A stretch of 7,161 nt of DNA, taken from positions 1-7,161 of the forward strand of contig JADFVG010000008.1 of assembly GCA_015222405.1 (NCBI GenBank), read 5' to 3'. The stretch comes from Chloroflexota bacterium (lineage in GTDB: Bacteria > Chloroflexota > Dehalococcoidia > E44-bin15). This document shows positions 5,652-7,161 of the stretch, piece after piece. The translations under genes were made by a program, and so were the position numbers. Numbering within the stretch: the stretch's first letter is position 1; every line of letters begins with the position of its first letter. The notes under the pieces were generated by a model. The model made no database searches, was not told the DNA's origin, and saw only the letters and a list, made by a program, of their open reading frames with translations.

Positions 5652-6431
5652 TTATCCCGGTGCTGGCATACCTACCCCCGAAAGGATGCGGGCCAAGACG
5701 TCTTTGATTTCCCGCACCGCTATCCCGTTCACCGGGATTCTACCGTCCAGACTTGAACTGAAAATACCAGCGTCAAAGTAGATACACCCGACTACCTCAA
5801 TGCGCCGCTTCTGTAGTTCTGCTTTCAGTCTCGTAGCTATCTCTTCAGATGGCACTTTGTTCATAATAGCCCAGACATTCTTGATGCCAATTCCTGAAGC
5901 CAGTTCGTGTATCTTCTGGCCTACATTAACTGATTCCAAAGGAGGCTCGACAACAATCAGCACGCTGTCAATGCTAGTCTCCACTCCCCGGCCGAAATGC
6001 TCTACTCCAGCCTCCATATCCACAATGGCCAATTCGTCTGTCTCCAGGGTAAGCTTCTTTAGAAACTCGCGGCTCAGCACCCCCATGGGACAGGCGCAAC
6101 CCTCCAGCGCCTGAAGTATTTTCCCGATAGCAACCAGCTTCAGCCCGTTCTTCTGAAGTAGATATTTCTCCGGGATGTGCGCCGTTGCGATCTGGGTCTC
6201 GCTGAGGACATTCGTCTGAGCCATCTTTTGCTTCAGGCTTTTCTTGCCACCGACAAGCTCCATGAGAGGCACAGGCGGATGGGCAAAGCCGAGCATGCGG
6301 AAAAGTCCTGAGTTTGATTCGTCGGAGTCCACTACCAGCACACGGTAACCCCTGGCTCGTGCTTCATTCGCCAGCAGAGCAACTACGGTGCTTTTACCAC
6401 TGCCGCCTTTACCACAGACAGATATCTTCAT
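5652..6431 (-). CDS. cooC: CooC-type CODH nickel-insertion ATPase
   Basis: The product has 259 residues from the ATG at 6429-6431 with a GGGAGGAAGG ribosome binding site. A longer frame to 6548 overlaps the ferredoxin remnant and has no family support. It is a MinD/SIMIBI ATPase: deviant Walker A GKGGSGKST (7-15) with the signature lysine K8, switch I aspartate in VVDSDESNS (33-41), and Walker B LAIVDMEAG (134-142). The CooC-specific pair C112-x-C114 lies in EGCACPMG (110-117), where dimeric CooC binds metal, so all key residues are present. It uses ATP-driven dimerisation to mature the Ni-Fe-S C-cluster of CO dehydrogenase. It is the first intact gene of the operon and is followed by cooT. 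No cooS/acsA is in the window. Confidence 0.93.
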   Translation of the reverse strand: MKISVCGKGGSGKSTVVALLANEARARGYRVLVVDSDESNSGLFRMLGFAHPPVPLMELVGGKKSLKQKMAQTNVLSETQIATAHIPEKYLLQKNGLKLVAIGKILQALEGCACPMGVLSREFLKKLTLETDELAIVDMEAGVEHFGRGVETSIDSVLIVVEPPLESVNVGQKIHELASGIGIKNVWAIMNKVPSEEIATRLKAELQKRRIEVVGCIYFDAGIFSSSLDGRIPVNGIAVREIKDVLARILSGVGMPAPG

Positions 6432-6451
6432 CCTTCCTCCCGTTTCCTGCA

Positions 6452-6526
6452 TTACACTTTTACTATTTCGATTGCCTTCAAAGGGCAGGCACGGACGCAG
6501 TCGCCACAGTTGCATACCTCCAAAGG
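6452..6526 (-). pseudogene. Ferredoxin remnant, one 4Fe-4S motif
   Basis: On the minus strand the frame ending in TAA at 6452-6454 reads EVCNCGDCVRACPLKAIEI followed by VKV, clearly the cluster-binding end of a ferredoxin (C-x-C-x2-C-x3-CP). It is open only back to a TAA at 6527-6529. The best start would be a TTG at 6521-6523, giving 23 residues with no ribosome binding site. The first Cys spacing is one residue short of the usual C-x2-C. No N-terminal half is found in other frames between here and the promoter. It is most likely the truncated end of a ferredoxin gene once located ahead of cooC. A mini-protein binding a single cluster is a less likely alternative. Confidence 0.65.
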
Positions 6527-6546
6527 TTAGCTTCGCGCCCTGATTC

Positions 6547-6555
6547 ATTATAGCA
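6547..6555 (-). promoter_or_regulatory. Extended -10 promoter for the cooC operon
   Basis: On the minus strand the sequence is TGCTATAAT, a consensus -10 with the TG extension. There is no TTGACA at the right distance, as expected for extended -10 promoters. Transcription would start near 6540 and run into the ferredoxin remnant and cooC. All downstream minus-strand genes are close together, so this may be the main operon promoter. Confidence 0.55.
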
Positions 6556-6569
6556 CTGCAGAACGGTTT

Positions 6570-6585
6570 CTAGGGAAAACTAGGG
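6570..6585. promoter_or_regulatory. Tandem CTAGGG motif, possible operator
   Basis: CTAGGG occurs at 6570-6575 and again at 6580-6585, exactly 10 bp apart, that is one helical turn. The pair covers the -35 area of the predicted cooC-operon promoter, a natural place for an activator or repressor. The pattern is short and could be chance. Confidence 0.3.
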
Positions 6586-6613
6586 CTAACAGAATAGCGT
6601 TTTGTGACTCCTT

Positions 6614-6819
6614 AACTCCATAGCATGCCCTGGACGCTGCATAGAAACTATTGACAGTTCCTTAGATAGCGGTATAATAGCCTATACCAAAACAGTCCCC
6701 ATAAAAACAGCGCTTTAAGACTAATATCAAGGTGGGTGGTCAAGTGTGTCCCTTGGAGGATTGCGGTAGCTCCCACGATGCTCAATCGAGCATCTATGGA
6801 CATGTAAACTGGGCTCTTT
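6614..6819 (+). repeat. Dispersed direct repeat, copy 2
   Basis: This is the second copy of the element at 82-289, in the same orientation. Two single-base gaps separate the copies upstream of 6711, and beyond that the alignment is gapless. The promoter, the 34-nt block (6709-6742), the block 6771-6784 and the end block TGGGCTCTTT (6810-6819) are kept. The minus-strand reading has no start codon and no CPKC motif here, so no small gene exists in this copy. It lies between the cooC operon promoter and the lipoprotein gene. Confidence 0.85.
6651..6678 (+). promoter_or_regulatory. Sigma70-type promoter in repeat copy 2
   Basis: A perfect TTGACA (6651-6656) and TATAAT (6673-6678) are 16 bp apart, matching copy 1. 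Transcription would run rightward from about 6685, diverging from the cooC operon, through the conserved leader and towards the lipoprotein gene at 7035. That gives a 5' untranslated region of about 350 nt unless it ends earlier. Confidence 0.7.
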
Positions 6820-6820
6820 C
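6685..6820 (+). ncRNA. Structured RNA leader (copy 2), terminator weakened
   Basis: This is the counterpart of the copy 1 RNA. GTGGG (6732-6736) and CCCAC (6772-6776) are kept and can pair. The next segment differs: GATGCTC (6777-6783) and GAGCATC (6788-6794) make a perfect 7-bp hairpin with an AATC loop, where copy 1 has the AGCCCA terminator arm. The right arm TGGGCT and the short T tract remain, but without the left arm only GAGC/GCTC can close, so termination should be poor. It may be a cis-acting leader of the downstream lipoprotein gene, or a decaying copy. Confidence 0.45.
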
Positions 6821-6880
6821 TTTCTGCCACGGTAGAGTCAACCCTCCCTTTCGAAACCCAGGGCTGCTTAGAAGATGTAG

Positions 6881-6952
6881 TTGCCCGATTTATTGGGCGA
6901 TTGTGCCTGTCCTGTGTGGCGCGGTGCCTGGTGGCACCCCGTGACAGCGGGG
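6881..6952 (+). other. Leader region with three hairpins before the lipoprotein gene
   Basis: Three consecutive stems occupy the untranslated stretch: TTGCCCGA/TTGGGCGA (6881-6900, TTTA loop), GGTGCC/GGCACC (6923-6938, TGGT loop) and CCCCG/CGGGG (6937-6952, six-base loop). The second and third share CC at 6937-6938, so they cannot both form fully. The third stem covers the first two bases of a strong Shine-Dalgarno GGAGGTGA at 6951-6958. No T tract follows, so these are not simple terminators. Open frames across this stretch have no start signal or family features. Confidence 0.4.
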
Positions 6953-6970
6953 AGGTGACATGCCATGAAC
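6951..6970 (+). promoter_or_regulatory. Strong ribosome binding site followed by start-stop mini-ORFs
   Basis: GGAGGTGA (6951-6958) is a full anti-16S match, yet the nearest ATGs read ATG CCA TGA (6960-6968) and ATG AAC TGA (6965-6973). A GTG inside the site (6955) would give 19 codons starting MTCHELRILEEL but has no upstream site of its own. It could be a stalling leader ORF or the remnant of a lost gene. Confidence 0.3.
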
Positions 6971-7034
6971 TGAGGATTCTGGAAGAGCTAGACTTCTGCT
7001 CTGTAGACGACTGAAGTATTGCAAAGGAGGGAAA

Positions 7035-7161
7035 ATGAAACGCAAATTAATCGCAGTCGCTTTAATCACAGTCCTGATATGTGTGGGTTTAGGTAACATC
7101 GTTGCTTGCACCCCTACACCTACAACCGAGTATGACCTGATTATCAACAGCACGGCGGGTG
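7035..7161 (+). CDS. Secreted lipoprotein, N-terminal part (runs off window)
   Basis: ATG at 7035 follows AAAGGAGG (7023-7030) and opens a frame to the window end, 42 complete codons. MKRK, a hydrophobic stretch (LIAVALITVLICVGLG) and the lipobox IVAC (22-25) form a lipoprotein signal peptide, so Cys25 would be lipidated and the protein anchored outside the membrane. The mature end begins CTPTPTTEYDLIINSTAGG. The YDLIINSTAGG stretch looks like the opening of a bacterial surface repeat of the InlB B-repeat type (usually followed by SVTTPGEG), which is common in large secreted proteins of Dehalococcoidia-like bacteria. The window ends before that can be tested. It is divergent from the cooC operon and lies about 350 nt behind the repeat copy 2 promoter. 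Confidence 0.8.
   Translation, partial: MKRKLIAVALITVLICVGLGNIVACTPTPTTEYDLIINSTAG

Noticed and set aside
6432..6548. Longer N-terminus for CooC starting at 6548
   Set aside because: The added 39 residues overlap the predicted -10 box and the ferredoxin remnant in another frame, while the ATG at 6429-6431 has a good ribosome binding site and gives the normal family start.
6648..6830. Minus-strand 60-residue frame in repeat copy 2
   Set aside because: It is in a different frame from the small gene in copy 1, has no ribosome binding site, and its far end crosses the plus-strand promoter.
6732..6944. Plus-strand 70-residue frame after repeat copy 2
   Set aside because: It begins inside the conserved RNA block without a ribosome binding site and runs through the hairpins, with no known domain.
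6890..7153. Minus-strand 87-residue frame
   Set aside because: It is antisense to the lipoprotein start, which has a clear signal peptide and ribosome binding site.

Overview
The window looks like chromosome of an anaerobic bacterium with a carbon monoxide dehydrogenase or Wood-Ljungdahl type metabolism, because it carries a CooC-type nickel insertion ATPase next to a CooT-type nickel-binding protein, plus ferredoxin, thioredoxin and flavin disulfide reductase genes. Gene style, moderate GC and a lipoprotein whose mature end begins CTPTPT suggest Chloroflexota (Dehalococcoidia-like) as a guess. The genetic code is standard: several genes here end in TGA.

Layout. Nearly all genes lie on the minus strand and are read from about 6550 down to about 197 as one closely packed probable operon: a ferredoxin remnant, cooC, cooT, a SAM methyltransferase, peptide deformylase (def), a zinc-knuckle/winged-helix gene split by an in-frame TGA, a 2[4Fe-4S] ferredoxin, a second SAM methyltransferase, a thioredoxin with a C-terminal extension, a DUF1684 protein, a CoA-disulfide-reductase/NADH-oxidase-like flavoprotein, and a 45-residue Cys-rich small protein too short for ordinary gene calling. 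A predicted extended -10 promoter sits at 6547-6555, with a paired CTAGGG motif just upstream. At the right edge a plus-strand lipoprotein gene starts at 7035 and runs out of the window.

The operon is bracketed by two copies of a roughly 205-bp direct repeat (about 82-289 and 6614-6819). Each copy carries a perfect TTGACA-N16-TATAAT promoter on the plus strand, followed by a leader with invariant blocks and variable segments between them, which is how a structured RNA looks. Copy 1 ends in a good intrinsic terminator and would give a free RNA of about 130-135 nt, antisense to the last small gene of the operon. Copy 2 has lost the matching terminator arm, forms a different 7-bp hairpin, and would read on as a long leader towards the lipoprotein gene.

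How the genes may work together: CooC and CooT point to nickel handling for CODH/ACS, although no CODH gene is visible. Ferredoxin, thioredoxin and the flavin disulfide reductase point to low-potential electron and thiol chemistry. The methyltransferases, DUF1684 and zinc/winged-helix products have no assigned substrate. The most striking items are the repeat/RNA pair, the TGA that splits an otherwise intact gene, the truncated ferredoxin before cooC, and the small gene whose second half is made of repeat sequence.
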